Positions 9,752-18,246 of a stretch of DNA of 64,000 nt are shown here, piece by piece. Position numbers and translations under genes: made by a program. The stretch spans positions 62,001 to 126,000 of the forward strand of contig JANXBW010000010.1 of NCBI GenBank assembly GCA_025060325.1, in the 5' to 3' direction. Below the pieces are notes generated by a model that was given only the letters and a program-made list of their open reading frames with translations, was not told the DNA's origin and did not search any database. This DNA is from Thermoguttaceae bacterium. GTDB taxonomy: Bacteria > Planctomycetota > Planctomycetia > Pirellulales > Thermoguttaceae. Position 1 is the first letter of the stretch. Each line of letters starts with the position of its first letter.

Positions 9752-11080
9752 ATGCGCTCGGCCAAATGGTTATCGCGCCGGGATTTTCTAAGTAGCGTTT
9801 CGGGGACGTTAGCAGCGTCGGCCACGGTTGCAGTCGCCCGGCCGGCCCATGCCCGCTACTCGCAGAAGCTTGCGATAGACGGGGGCCCGAAGGCAGTCAC
9901 AGTTAGCCCCACTCCCCGGCCTCGTTGGGGAGATGTGGAGCTTAAGCAACTTGAGGCTATGCTTCGGCAAGGGTCGCTTTTCTATTGGGGCGGACCTCAA
10001 ACGCAGCTTCTTATTGAGCGATTTAAACAGGTGTGTCCTGTGCAGTGGGTGCAGACCTGTTCTTCCGGCACGGCAGCCATCCACATTGCTGTTAGTTCCG
10101 CAGGCATTGGCCCAGGAGATGAAGTGATAACAACCCCGATCACCGATATCGGAACCGTCATTGGGGTTCTTTATCAACAAGCAGTGCCGGTCTTTGCCGA
10201 CTTGGGGGCGGGAACTTACAACTTGGATCCTGCCGATGTGGAGCGGAAGATCACGCCCAAGACCAAGGCTGTCATCGCCGTTCACTTGACCGGCAATCCG
10301 TGTGATCTTGATGCCTTAAAAGCCATTTGCGATAAACATAAGCTTGTGCTTATTGAGGATTGTTGTCAGGCCTGGGGAGCCAAGTACCGTGGTAGGCCGA
10401 TCGGGACAATCGGTCATTTCGCTTGTTTTTCCCTCCAGGATTCTAAACATGTCACCTGCGGCGATGGGGGTGTAGTGGGCACCAGTGACGAGCGCTTTGG
10501 ACCCCTTTTGCAAAAATTTGGCGACAAAGGCGGAGATCGACGCAAGTGGGGTGGCCATGAAGTCTTTGCCACCAACTACCGGATGAGCGAGCCACAAGCC
10601 GCCGTGGCAGCGGCCCAGCTCACACGCCTGGAGGAGATTGCTCAGGCACGCTCCCGGTTGGGTAACTTGTTAACGGAGCTAATTGCTAATATTCCGAGCA
10701 TTATCCCACACCAAGTTCATCCGCAGGACCGGGCCGTTTACTGGTTCTACATGTTCCGTATTAAGCCGGAAGCTCTCAAATGCAACCGGTCCCAGTTCAC
10801 CCGGGCGCTGATCGCGGAGGGAGTGAGTGCTTCCGGAGGCTACATTGCAAAACCGTTGTACAAAGAGCCTATTTTCCTAAATCACTCCTTCTTTGCCGGG
10901 CGTTGGCCAACTAAAGAGTTTGGTCTCACCGACATGGATTACACCAAGGTCCGGTGTCCGGAGGCGGAGGCCATCCTGGAGACCTGCATCAGGGTTTACA
11001 TCCGCGAGTACATGACGGAAGAGTACATTCGTCAAGTGGGCCAGGCGATTCGCAAGGTGGCGGAGTATTACGCTGCGTAG
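9752..11080 (+). CDS. Tat-exported DegT/DnrJ/EryC1/StrS aminotransferase (2 of 3)
   Basis: Second exported PLP enzyme of the DegT family, 442 residues. The Tat signal is SRRDFLSS followed by a small-residue hydrophobic stretch, with cleavage likely after ARPAHA. The lysine expected to bind PLP is K232 (QDSKHVTCGDGG) and the cofactor aspartate is D203 (IEDCCQAWGA). The loop before the lysine differs from the other two copies (CFSLQDSK rather than NSFQLSK), so the copies are divergent paralogues rather than a recent duplication. It starts 220 bases after copy 1 with GGGAGG and AAGGG sequences before the ATG. Transaminase and dehydratase activities both occur in this family and cannot be separated by eye. 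Confidence 0.9.
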   Translation: MRSAKWLSRRDFLSSVSGTLAASATVAVARPAHARYSQKLAIDGGPKAVTVSPTPRPRWGDVELKQLEAMLRQGSLFYWGGPQTQLLIERFKQVCPVQWVQTCSSGTAAIHIAVSSAGIGPGDEVITTPITDIGTVIGVLYQQAVPVFADLGAGTYNLDPADVERKITPKTKAVIAVHLTGNPCDLDALKAICDKHKLVLIEDCCQAWGAKYRGRPIGTIGHFACFSLQDSKHVTCGDGGVVGTSDERFGPLLQKFGDKGGDRRKWGGHEVFATNYRMSEPQAAVAAAQLTRLEEIAQARSRLGNLLTELIANIPSIIPHQVHPQDRAVYWFYMFRIKPEALKCNRSQFTRALIAEGVSASGGYIAKPLYKEPIFLNHSFFAGRWPTKEFGLTDMDYTKVRCPEAEAILETCIRVYIREYMTEEYIRQVGQAIRKVAEYYAA

Positions 11081-11220
11081 CAAGCGTTGGCAAGGTCCGG
11101 ATGGGTTTGTGGCTTCCGGAGCTTGCCACACTCGTAATGCGGAAGCCGCGCAACGAGGAGTGACAGGGTGGCAGCGCTGGGACGGAAGGTTAAGGTTTGC
11201 TTGTAAACGGAGGTCATACG

Positions 11221-12579
11221 ATGACTGGAACTACCAAGAGTCGACGCCAGTTCCTCAAATCGATGGGCTTGGTTGGAGCCGGAGCCTTTTGGGTCGCCCG
11301 CGGCAGTTCCGCTTTGGCTGGGTCCAGTCGGGAGAAGCTTGCCATCGAAGGCGGTGAGCCAGTACGCAAGTCAATGCTTTCTTCTCGGCCATATGGTCCA
11401 CAGTTCTACGATGATGTGGAAAAAAAGGAGCTCATCGAAGTCCTTGAGTCGCGAAATCCGTTCCGGTGGTGGCACGGCAATTCGAAGGTTCTCCAATTTG
11501 AACAAGCTTATGCAAAGCACATCGGTGTTAAGCACGCTTTAGGGGTGACGTCGGGAACCACAGCCCTTCTGACGGCGATGGCCGCCTTGGAAGTGGGGCC
11601 GGGCGATGAGGTCATTTTGCCGGCGTGGACTTGGTATGCCGACTATGACGTGATCGTATTGGCCGGGGCACTTCCGGTGTTTGTCGAGATTGATGAATCG
11701 TTTAACATTGACCCGACGGCGATTGCGGAGAAAATAACACCCCGTACCAAGGCCATCATTGCTGTTCATCTACAAGGCACCCCGGCCGACATGGATCCCA
11801 TCATGGACCTTGCTCGTAAACACGGGATCCGGGTTGTCGAAGATTGTGCCCAGTGCTGCGGGGGCAAGTACAAGGGGAAGTACGTCGGCGCCATCGGAGA
11901 TATTGGCATCAACAGCTTCCAGCTCAGCAAGACTATTACTTCGGGGGAAGGCGGGGCCGTAACGACGAACGACGACACGCTGTTTGAGCGGGCGATGCGC
12001 TTCCATGATGTGGGCTCTCTTCGCTCTCCATACACGGAAGCCTTAAAAGGAGGGCTACTATCGGGATTTGCGAGTTGCAATTTCCGGATGAACGAGTTTA
12101 CAGGTGCTGTGCTTAAAGCACAGCTTCAGAAGCTGGAGACCATTTGTGAGCGACTAAGGCGAAACGCGCGGATTGTTCGGGAAGGCATTGCCGATTTGCC
12201 GGGAATTAAATTGCGTAAAACGCCCGATCCAGAGGGTGATCTTGGTGTGGGCGTATTTATCGATTGCGGGAACCGTCAACGTCGGGACTTTTTCCTCAGG
12301 GCACTTCGGGCCGAGGGTGTTGCTGCCTCTGGCCCAAGTGGCTCGGTTATCTTGCCTGCTGACCCGCGAATTGAGCGAAAGGCAACCGTTCACCCCGATT
12401 GGCCTAGCTTTAATTCGCCCCGCGGTCGGGAAATTCAATACGGAGCCAGCTCGTGCCCGAAAACGATTGACATTATCGGTCGATTCGGTGGTGTGCTAAT
12501 GGATCCAAACTTTAGTGACCAGGACCTAAACGACATCATTCGGGCCATCCGGAAAGTCTACACGGCCATGCAAAGCTAG
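11221..12579 (+). CDS. Tat-exported DegT/DnrJ/EryC1/StrS aminotransferase (3 of 3)
   Basis: Third PLP enzyme in the row, 452 residues. Its signal contains a textbook twin-arginine motif, SRRQFLKS, followed by a hydrophobic stretch and a likely ALA cleavage site near residue 33. K237 (NSFQLSKTITSGEGG) is the catalytic lysine and D208 (VVEDCAQCCGG) the cofactor aspartate. The ATG at 11221 is preferred over an in-frame start 24 bases upstream because CGGAGG lies directly before it and because it places the twin arginines near the N terminus. Gene spacing to copy 2 is 140 bases. The three paralogues share order and orientation but differ in active-site surroundings, suggesting distinct substrates or steps. 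Confidence 0.9.
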   Translation: MTGTTKSRRQFLKSMGLVGAGAFWVARGSSALAGSSREKLAIEGGEPVRKSMLSSRPYGPQFYDDVEKKELIEVLESRNPFRWWHGNSKVLQFEQAYAKHIGVKHALGVTSGTTALLTAMAALEVGPGDEVILPAWTWYADYDVIVLAGALPVFVEIDESFNIDPTAIAEKITPRTKAIIAVHLQGTPADMDPIMDLARKHGIRVVEDCAQCCGGKYKGKYVGAIGDIGINSFQLSKTITSGEGGAVTTNDDTLFERAMRFHDVGSLRSPYTEALKGGLLSGFASCNFRMNEFTGAVLKAQLQKLETICERLRRNARIVREGIADLPGIKLRKTPDPEGDLGVGVFIDCGNRQRRDFFLRALRAEGVAASGPSGSVILPADPRIERKATVHPDWPSFNSPRGREIQYGASSCPKTIDIIGRFGGVLMDPNFSDQDLNDIIRAIRKVYTAMQS

Positions 12580-12855
12580 CGAGTCCCACGGAGGGCGATT
12601 AGGGAGCGGGTGAAAAATCAGCGCACCCGAGGTGGCAAGCACGTAAGATCCTTTGTGTCGGTCGCGGGCAACCGGGCGAAATTAAGGAAATAAGCGCCGC
12701 CGGGAAGCCGATTGACAGTTACTGTTTCAGAGGAAGCTCGCAACAAGGGGGCCGCGGAATTATTGTTGCTTAGGCGCACGCTGTCAGGAGGATTCGCGTA
12801 TTGCAAGCTGAATTCTCTTAAATCAGGAGTGTTTACGCAAGCGAGGTTGAGCAAT

Positions 12856-14298
12856 ATGAATAAGTCCAAAGTGATTACGCTCAAAGTCGGTGGTGTGTCG
12901 CGACGCTATTGGCTTCGTACCGCTGGAGCTGTGGTCGGGGGGCTGGCCCTTCCCAAATTGCTCGGGTGCGGCCAGCAGGCGGAAAGCCCGACACGGGTGC
13001 CGCAGGTCGTTGATCGTAAGGTCTTTGGCGCCAACGAACAGATTGGTGTAGGCATCATTGGCTGCGGCCGTCGCAACGGACAGCTGGTTACCGGCAATGT
13101 GGGCGAACTACCCAAAGAGGCAAGAATTGTCGCTGTGGCTGATGTCAACATCCGGCGGGCTGAGCAATGGGCTAAGAAGTACCAGTGCAAGCCTTTTCAA
13201 GATTATCGGAAAATGCTGGAGCTTAAAGAGGTCGATGTTGTCATTTACGCCACGCCGGAGCATTCCCACTATCTGCCCTGTATCCATGCTTGTCAGGCGG
13301 GGAAGGACATTTATGGGGAGCAACCGCTTAGCCACACAATCCGCGAAGGCCAGGTAATGGTCAAGGCGGTGCGCAAGTATAAACGAGTATTCCAAACGGG
13401 GGAGCAACAGCGGTCGCATCCTAAGACGCGGCGTGCTGTAGAGCTAATCCTCAATGGTCGAATCGGTAAGATCCAGAAGGTTATCGGTTACAACTACCCT
13501 AGTCCTTGGGACTGTCAATTGGCGGAGGAGCCGGTTCCCGAAGGGCTGGATTGGGACCATTGGTGCGGACAAAACGAGATTGTGCCGTTTAATATCAACA
13601 TCTATCTCTCACGTGTTCCGTACGAGCGCGGCGAATTCCCCCTTGAGCCGGCGGAAAAGGCCGCCATTGGTCCGGGGTGGATGTCTCTCCGGCCATATTC
13701 GGGTGGCGAACTAGTTAACTGGGGCTGTCACGGGCTGAGTATGGTCCTTTGGGCCTTGGGGATGGATAAGAGTGGACCGACAGAGATTTGGGTGGAGCCT
13801 CCGGTAAAGTTGGAAAAGCTCGTGTACGATAAGCCGGAAAAACGTGATCGTGGCGACCAGTTGATGAGCTCGCCTATTATTCATTACCGGTTTCCCAATG
13901 GCGTAGAACTGGAACTTTCCGGCGTTGACAAGCGCCTAGGCGGAGGTGCAACATTTATCGGCGAAAAGGGTACCATCACTATTTTCCGGAATGGCTATGA
14001 ATGCAATCCCAAAGATCTGGATAAGGAAGAGCTTCCCTCGGATGCGATCCGCGTCGAAGTCAGCGATAACCACATGCAGAACTTCTTCGACTGCGTCCGG
14101 TCGCGTAAAGATCCGATTGTCAACGTGGAGATTGGCCATCGAATTGCCAGCTTGTGCCACTTAGGAAATATCGCCCGCTGGCTGGGGCGCCGCCTCCAGT
14201 GGGATCCGGAAAAGGAGGTCTTTATCGGCGACGACGAGGCCAACCTGTATTTGGACTGTCCGAAGCGGAAGGGGTATGAACTTCCGGAGGAAGTGTAA
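12856..14298 (+). CDS. Tat lipoprotein oxidoreductase, Gfo/Idh/MocA family
   Basis: NAD(P)-dependent sugar oxidoreductase fold. The 480-residue protein begins with a twin-arginine motif (SRRYWLRT), a hydrophobic stretch and a lipobox (LLGC, C38), so it should be exported folded and lipid-anchored. The Rossmann motif is VGIIGCGRRNG (about 65-75). The conserved EKP motif, whose lysine is central to catalysis in this family, reads EQP (E155-Q156-P157, codon CAA), a notable change. The C-terminal alpha/beta domain (about 190-470) is typical of planctomycete members. The ATG at 12856, with GAGG upstream, gives the signal its normal length; an upstream extension has no export logic. Zymomonas glucose-fructose oxidoreductase is a known Tat-exported relative that carries its cofactor. 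It follows the three DegT genes. Confidence 0.9.
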   Translation: MNKSKVITLKVGGVSRRYWLRTAGAVVGGLALPKLLGCGQQAESPTRVPQVVDRKVFGANEQIGVGIIGCGRRNGQLVTGNVGELPKEARIVAVADVNIRRAEQWAKKYQCKPFQDYRKMLELKEVDVVIYATPEHSHYLPCIHACQAGKDIYGEQPLSHTIREGQVMVKAVRKYKRVFQTGEQQRSHPKTRRAVELILNGRIGKIQKVIGYNYPSPWDCQLAEEPVPEGLDWDHWCGQNEIVPFNINIYLSRVPYERGEFPLEPAEKAAIGPGWMSLRPYSGGELVNWGCHGLSMVLWALGMDKSGPTEIWVEPPVKLEKLVYDKPEKRDRGDQLMSSPIIHYRFPNGVELELSGVDKRLGGGATFIGEKGTITIFRNGYECNPKDLDKEELPSDAIRVEVSDNHMQNFFDCVRSRKDPIVNVEIGHRIASLCHLGNIARWLGRRLQWDPEKEVFIGDDEANLYLDCPKRKGYELPEEV

Positions 14299-14561
14299 GC
14301 ATTTCCGGCGGTCTTTTGCCCTGCGGGCTAGCTCGGCCAAAATTGTTGTTTACTAGGCAAAGTAACGGGGGGCTGCCCCAGCTCGCACACGTTCTTGTTA
14401 CGGAAAGCCTGTTAGCTTTCCACCCGGCAGCACGTTGGGCCAAGCGAGGGGTCACCGTGCGCTCACCTCCGGCCGCTTAGGCTTTTGCGTGCCACCCGAA
14501 GTGCCGCCCGGCGCCACCCCAGCGCTGAGGCAGCAGCCTTTATTTTTTTGGAGCTGTGTGC

Positions 14562-15896
14562 ATGAACTACTGTGTTAGCTGGATCTTCCCCAAAAGCAGC
14601 GTGAGGCTTTCGCTACTGGTCCTTCTTGCTTTCATTGGTGCGGGGGGGAGTGGGTGCACGCCACGGAAACCGGAAGGTCCGTCAACCGCGGCGCCTGCTC
14701 AACCGGCCGCGCAAAAGGCTTCCGAGACCGCGCCAACCACTTGGAGCGTCCCGGAGCCAATGCTTGTTCGGAAGGAGAAGGACTTTCGCGGTTTTGCCCG
14801 GGCAGTGCTTGTTGGTGGGCACCCGTTACTTCTAACGCGGCAAGTTCTGCCCGTCGATCGTAAGGGGGCTCTTCCCCCCGGGGAAGGGCCGGACCGCCTT
14901 AAGAATCAAGTTGACCTGTTACTTCGGAATGTGGAAACGCTGCTTGCCGAGAATGGATCAGGGTGGGACAAGCTAGTGCGGATCCACGGATATGTGACCG
15001 GTGTGGACGCAGCTCAGGTGTTGATAGAAGGCCTCGCCAGCCGAATGCCGGAGGGGGACCGGCCGGCTCTCTCTGTCGTCGAGACACCCCTTCCGCTTGA
15101 AGGGGCGCAAGTTGCGATTGACGTTGTAGCGATTTCCGCAGAGGACGTTAAAACCTTGACACTTCGGCGCTCAAGCACGATTTGGGGTGAGGAGGGTTTT
15201 GCCGATGTCGCTTTGCTTCCGGCCGTAGGTCTGGGATTTTTCTCGGGTTATCCGGAAAAAGGCGAGCAGACGGAGGCCGCCGCCAAGTCGTTGGGCGGAT
15301 TGCTGGAACTTGGTCAACAGCTAGGGGTGACCCGCTCTGACATTGCATATTTCCGGGCATTTGTTCAACCAGTGAGCCTGGCCAACACGGTGAAGAGTCA
15401 ACTTCGTAAAACATTTGTGGACCAGCTTGTGCCGCCTGCGGCGTATGTCGAATGGATCGCCTCCGCCCCGGTGGAAGTCGAGATGATCGCGGCCCTTCGC
15501 TCACCCTCCGCCCTTTTAGGTGATAAGATCAGGTTTTATAACCCCCCGGGGGTGAAACCTTCCCCGACATTTACCCGAGTGGTGCTGGCAAGTCCTGGCG
15601 TTTACATTTTTACAGGTGGGCTGATTGCTCAGGAGGCACCGGACGGCGTGGCGGAGGTTAGGGATATCTTTAAGCAACTTAGCGATCTTGTCGACCAGTC
15701 GGGGAGTGATCTGCGTCATCTCCTTAAGGCCACTTATTGTGTAAGTGGAAAGGAGTCAAGTGCGGCCCTTGATAAACTTCGGCCGGAGTACTTTGATCCC
15801 GCCCGGCCGCCGGCTGCATCCAAGGTCACCGTCCATGGTGTTGCGGCGAAAGATCGGTCAATTGTCGTTGACATGATCGCCCTAGGTAGCAAATAG
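14562..15896 (+). CDS. Lipoprotein with three tandem RidA (YjgF/UK114)-like domains
   Basis: Predicted lipoprotein of 444 residues: a membrane-spanning signal (about 12-30) ends in GGSGC, a slightly atypical lipobox, followed by a Pro/Ala-rich linker to about residue 65. Three RidA-like units seem to follow (about 70-200, 205-325 and 328-444); each ends in the family pattern of a hydrophobic V-x-I-D-x-V/M-A-type strand (AIDVVAI, VEMIAAL, VVDMIAL). RidA is normally a homotrimer with active sites between subunits, so one chain could form a pseudo-trimer. By eye the arginine that binds the imine carboxylate in RidA is absent from all three (PALS, PPAAY, PAAS in place of PARS). GGAG precedes the ATG at 14562. 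It ends the exported-enzyme cluster. Confidence 0.75.
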   Translation: MNYCVSWIFPKSSVRLSLLVLLAFIGAGGSGCTPRKPEGPSTAAPAQPAAQKASETAPTTWSVPEPMLVRKEKDFRGFARAVLVGGHPLLLTRQVLPVDRKGALPPGEGPDRLKNQVDLLLRNVETLLAENGSGWDKLVRIHGYVTGVDAAQVLIEGLASRMPEGDRPALSVVETPLPLEGAQVAIDVVAISAEDVKTLTLRRSSTIWGEEGFADVALLPAVGLGFFSGYPEKGEQTEAAAKSLGGLLELGQQLGVTRSDIAYFRAFVQPVSLANTVKSQLRKTFVDQLVPPAAYVEWIASAPVEVEMIAALRSPSALLGDKIRFYNPPGVKPSPTFTRVVLASPGVYIFTGGLIAQEAPDGVAEVRDIFKQLSDLVDQSGSDLRHLLKATYCVSGKESSAALDKLRPEYFDPARPPAASKVTVHGVAAKDRSIVVDMIALGSK

Positions 15897-16230
15897 GATT
15901 AGCTACCAGCGGGGAATTTCGCTGACATGACGAATGCGGCCGAGCCCTCGTTTGGGCGGGCAAGAGCATGCAAGATCAACGTGATGAGCCGGGCAGCCGT
16001 TTTTTTATGATACTGTGTCTTGCGCGCTCCGGGAGGGTGGTGTAACTCGACAGTCTTTGCAAATTCTTTGGCTTTGGCAAGAATCCCAGGGTGTTGGTGG
16101 GTGCCAGGGTTCTCTGACAAAACCGATTTACGGCCTGTTAGGCGGGACTTTGCAACTAAGACTTAGCTAACCTAACAAAGGGTGGCGGAGGTATTTCGGG
16201 GCACCAGTGTTCGAGCGGCTCCGGCGATGG
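15897..16230. other. Intergenic between convergent genes
   Basis: The gap lies between the RidA-like lipoprotein gene (plus) and the rhomboid gene (minus). A run of seven T's ends near 16006 after a weak G+C-rich fold and could serve as a terminator for the plus-strand cluster, but I see no long stem. No gene is supported. Confidence 0.35.
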
Positions 16231-17040
16231 CTATTCGGAAGTCCTTTCTCGCGGGGCTAACCAAATCATCATACCGATACCTGCCAAAAAACCACCGATA
16301 TGCGCCCACCAAGCGATGCCACTTCCGACCTCGTTTCCTGAGCCGAGGACGCCGAGCAGTTGTCCCAAAAACCAAAGCCCGATGAAAAGGAGCGCCGGGA
16401 TTCTGACGGTGGTGAGAACTATCATATAGACAAGGCAATGAACGCGTGCATGTGGCCAGGTAATGGCATAGGCGCCAAGGGCCGCTGAGATTGCCCCGCT
16501 TGCTCCGATCGTGGGAACCACGCTTGTCGGATACGCGGCATAATGGGCAAGTGCGGCAATTATTCCGCCAAGCAAATAAAACAACAAAAAGCGAAACGGT
16601 CCGAGGCGATCCTCTACGTTGTTGCCGAATAGCCAGAAAAACCACATGTTTCCCACCAAGTGAAGCCAACTGCCGTGGAGAAACATGCTGGTGATAATGG
16701 AGCGCAAAACACGAGGGGCCGGTTGCGGCGGTAAAACCACCTCCCCCGGAACCCCCTTAGCTCTCCAGAATGTCAAGACAGTGTCGTAACGTTGATGTTG
16801 TCTTTGCAATTCGTCACGAAGCTCAGCCGGCAAATAGCGCCCATCTATGACAACGGGTCGACGCAGATAAAGTTGAGTGAGCTGGATAGGAACAAAGCCG
16901 TACTGATAAGTGAGCCGATAGCGTTCCCTTTCTGGCAAACGCGACATGTGAATGTGGACAAGCACATTGGTAGCAATGAGAAGTACGGTGAGCCACGGGA
17001 ATCGCTCAGTTGGGTTGTCATCATGATAGGGGAGCAACAT
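16231..17040 (-). CDS. Rhomboid family intramembrane serine protease
   Basis: Membrane protease that cleaves substrates within their transmembrane helices. The 269 residues contain the expected marks: an N-terminal helix (about 15-32), a soluble insertion (about 33-110), the HxxxN region HLVGNMWF (H127, N131), the nucleophile motif GASGA (S181) and the catalytic histidine H247 in WWAHIGG. The serine/histidine dyad is therefore intact. The soluble loop after the first helix, with a long charged helix, is typical of bacterial rhomboids with an L1 extension. It lies downstream of the FabZ-like gene on the same strand with about 190 bases between them, so cotranscription is possible but not obvious. 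Confidence 0.92.
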   Translation of the reverse strand: MLLPYHDDNPTERFPWLTVLLIATNVLVHIHMSRLPERERYRLTYQYGFVPIQLTQLYLRRPVVIDGRYLPAELRDELQRQHQRYDTVLTFWRAKGVPGEVVLPPQPAPRVLRSIITSMFLHGSWLHLVGNMWFFWLFGNNVEDRLGPFRFLLFYLLGGIIAALAHYAAYPTSVVPTIGASGAISAALGAYAITWPHARVHCLVYMIVLTTVRIPALLFIGLWFLGQLLGVLGSGNEVGSGIAWWAHIGGFLAGIGMMIWLAPRERTSE

Positions 17041-17227
17041 GCGACGGGCCCCTTGCTCCGCGAATCAATTGAAAAACACCCCGTTTCAAAAAGTTTGTCT
17101 TTTCACGCGCTTGCAGAAATGCGCAAGAAACCTCAGGGGAGGCTTTCCCCCGACTATCGCGTTTACCCGCCCCGCCTGTAGCTATGCCTTTCGTGCCTCT
17201 CCCGGCCGACAATCACATGCTCAAGCT

Positions 17228-17734
17228 TTAGGTCCCGCTTCGCAAACTTTCGACGGGTAGAGGAATTCCCTTGATTACGCCCTCGCAGACGAGATTTTCC
17301 CGCACAAAGCACTGAAATTGACAACTCATCAGAGTAGCACGGACCCGTAGCATCTTGGCCACGATCACGAATCTTTCCCCCGGTCGCACCACGCCGCGGA
17401 AGCGGACATCCTCAAGGCCGGCAAACCCGATCATTTCGGCGTCCATCAGCTTATACTTCTTCGTGTAGTAACTGGCCAGTTGGGCGGCAGCTTCGCACAT
17501 AATGACGCCCGGCATGATGGGCATACCGGGCATGTGCCCACGGATCCAGAACTCGTCCGGCCCGAGGTCCTTGTACCCCACACAAATGCCCCGCTCCGGG
17601 TCTTCGTAAACGATGGCCGTCAGCTGCTCCATCTCGTATCTTTGGGGATTGTAGCGACGAATTTCCTCGATGTCCGCGATGACGCGGTTCAGGTCGTATT
17701 CCGAGGGGTCGAGGATCAACGCCTTTTTTGCCAC
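17228..17734 (-). CDS. FabZ-like 3-hydroxyacyl-ACP dehydratase (hotdog fold)
   Basis: Hotdog-fold protein resembling beta-hydroxyacyl-ACP dehydratases of fatty acid synthesis. The catalytic pair is present: H67 in IRGHMPGMPIMPG and E81 in IMCEAAAQLA, matching the GHFPGxPxMPG...EAxAQ pattern of FabZ. At 168 residues it is slightly longer than FabZ (about 145-150), with an N-terminal extension of about 45 residues. The start is a GTG preceded by GGAGG eight bases away. Planctomycetes often encode several FabA/FabZ-like paralogues, some near pigment or polyketide genes; none is visible here, so the substrate is open. Confidence 0.85.
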   Translation of the reverse strand: MAKKALILDPSEYDLNRVIADIEEIRRYNPQRYEMEQLTAIVYEDPERGICVGYKDLGPDEFWIRGHMPGMPIMPGVIMCEAAAQLASYYTKKYKLMDAEMIGFAGLEDVRFRGVVRPGERFVIVAKMLRVRATLMSCQFQCFVRENLVCEGVIKGIPLPVESLRSGT

Positions 17735-18147
17735 GATTCCCTCCTTTTCCCGGCCCGGCTTGCCGTTAGTTGCGCTGTGGGAGTTAGCGAGCCGGAACGA
17801 TTTCAGGAGAAACCCGAATTAATCCGTCGATGACTCCTACCGGCGCCCACACAGTGTTGTCCGTTTACCCGCCTATTTTGCCTCCCTTTTCCTGCCAGCG
17901 ATTTTAATGACGGGCTCTTACCGTGCCAATTGTCGACAAACAAAAAGAACCCTACCGCCGGGCGACCGGCTTTGCGATCGCACAATGCGGCAGCGGCGGC
18001 TCATAGAGTCGAGAAAGGACCGGGCTGGTGCTGGCCGCAGGGCACAATCCGCTTTCTTGCACCGCGACTTCTCCGACGCCCTTTCCGGCGCCGAAATAAG
18101 GAAAAGCCGCCGAGGCGGCTCGAACCTGCGGTACCCAGCGAAAGCCG
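17735..18147. other. Intergenic containing one terminator
   Basis: Between the FabZ-like gene and the small basic protein gene, both on the minus strand. Apart from the terminator hairpin at 18102-18120 and the ribosome binding site of the FabZ-like gene, I see no gene. Confidence 0.4.
18102..18120 (-). terminator. Intrinsic terminator after the bL37-like gene
   Basis: On the minus strand, AGCCGC and GCGGCT form a six-pair G+C-rich stem around CTCG and are followed by TTTTC. It lies 28 bases past the stop codon of the small basic protein gene, which supports that gene being a separate transcription unit. Confidence 0.75.
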
Positions 18148-18246
18148 TTAAGTGCGAACGAGACGTCGCTTGGCCCGCCGAGCTTTGCTATTGGAGGGAC
18201 GTTTTCCGTGATTAGCCTTCTTGATTTTTCGATGGGGTTTGGCCAT
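18148..18246 (-). CDS. Small basic protein, bL37-like ribosomal protein candidate
   Basis: A 32-residue protein, MAKPHRKIKKANHGKRPSNS followed by a basic tail ending LVRT. Nearly half its residues are Lys, Arg or His. The central KANHGKRP segment matches what I recall of mycobacterial 50S protein bL37, which also begins MAK and is about 24 residues long. Three signals support a real gene: GGAGGA lies six bases before the ATG, the frame is short but clean, and a strong intrinsic terminator follows on the same strand. Its coding frame is too short for ordinary gene callers. The family link rests on a short motif from memory, so the ribosomal role is a good hypothesis rather than established. 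It stands alone upstream of the FabZ-like gene. Confidence 0.7.
   Translation of the reverse strand: MAKPHRKIKKANHGKRPSNSKARRAKRRLVRT

Noticed and set aside
18100-18135. tRNA-like GGTTCGAGCC on the minus strand
   Set aside because: The bases belong to the terminator hairpin and no tRNA arms can be folded.
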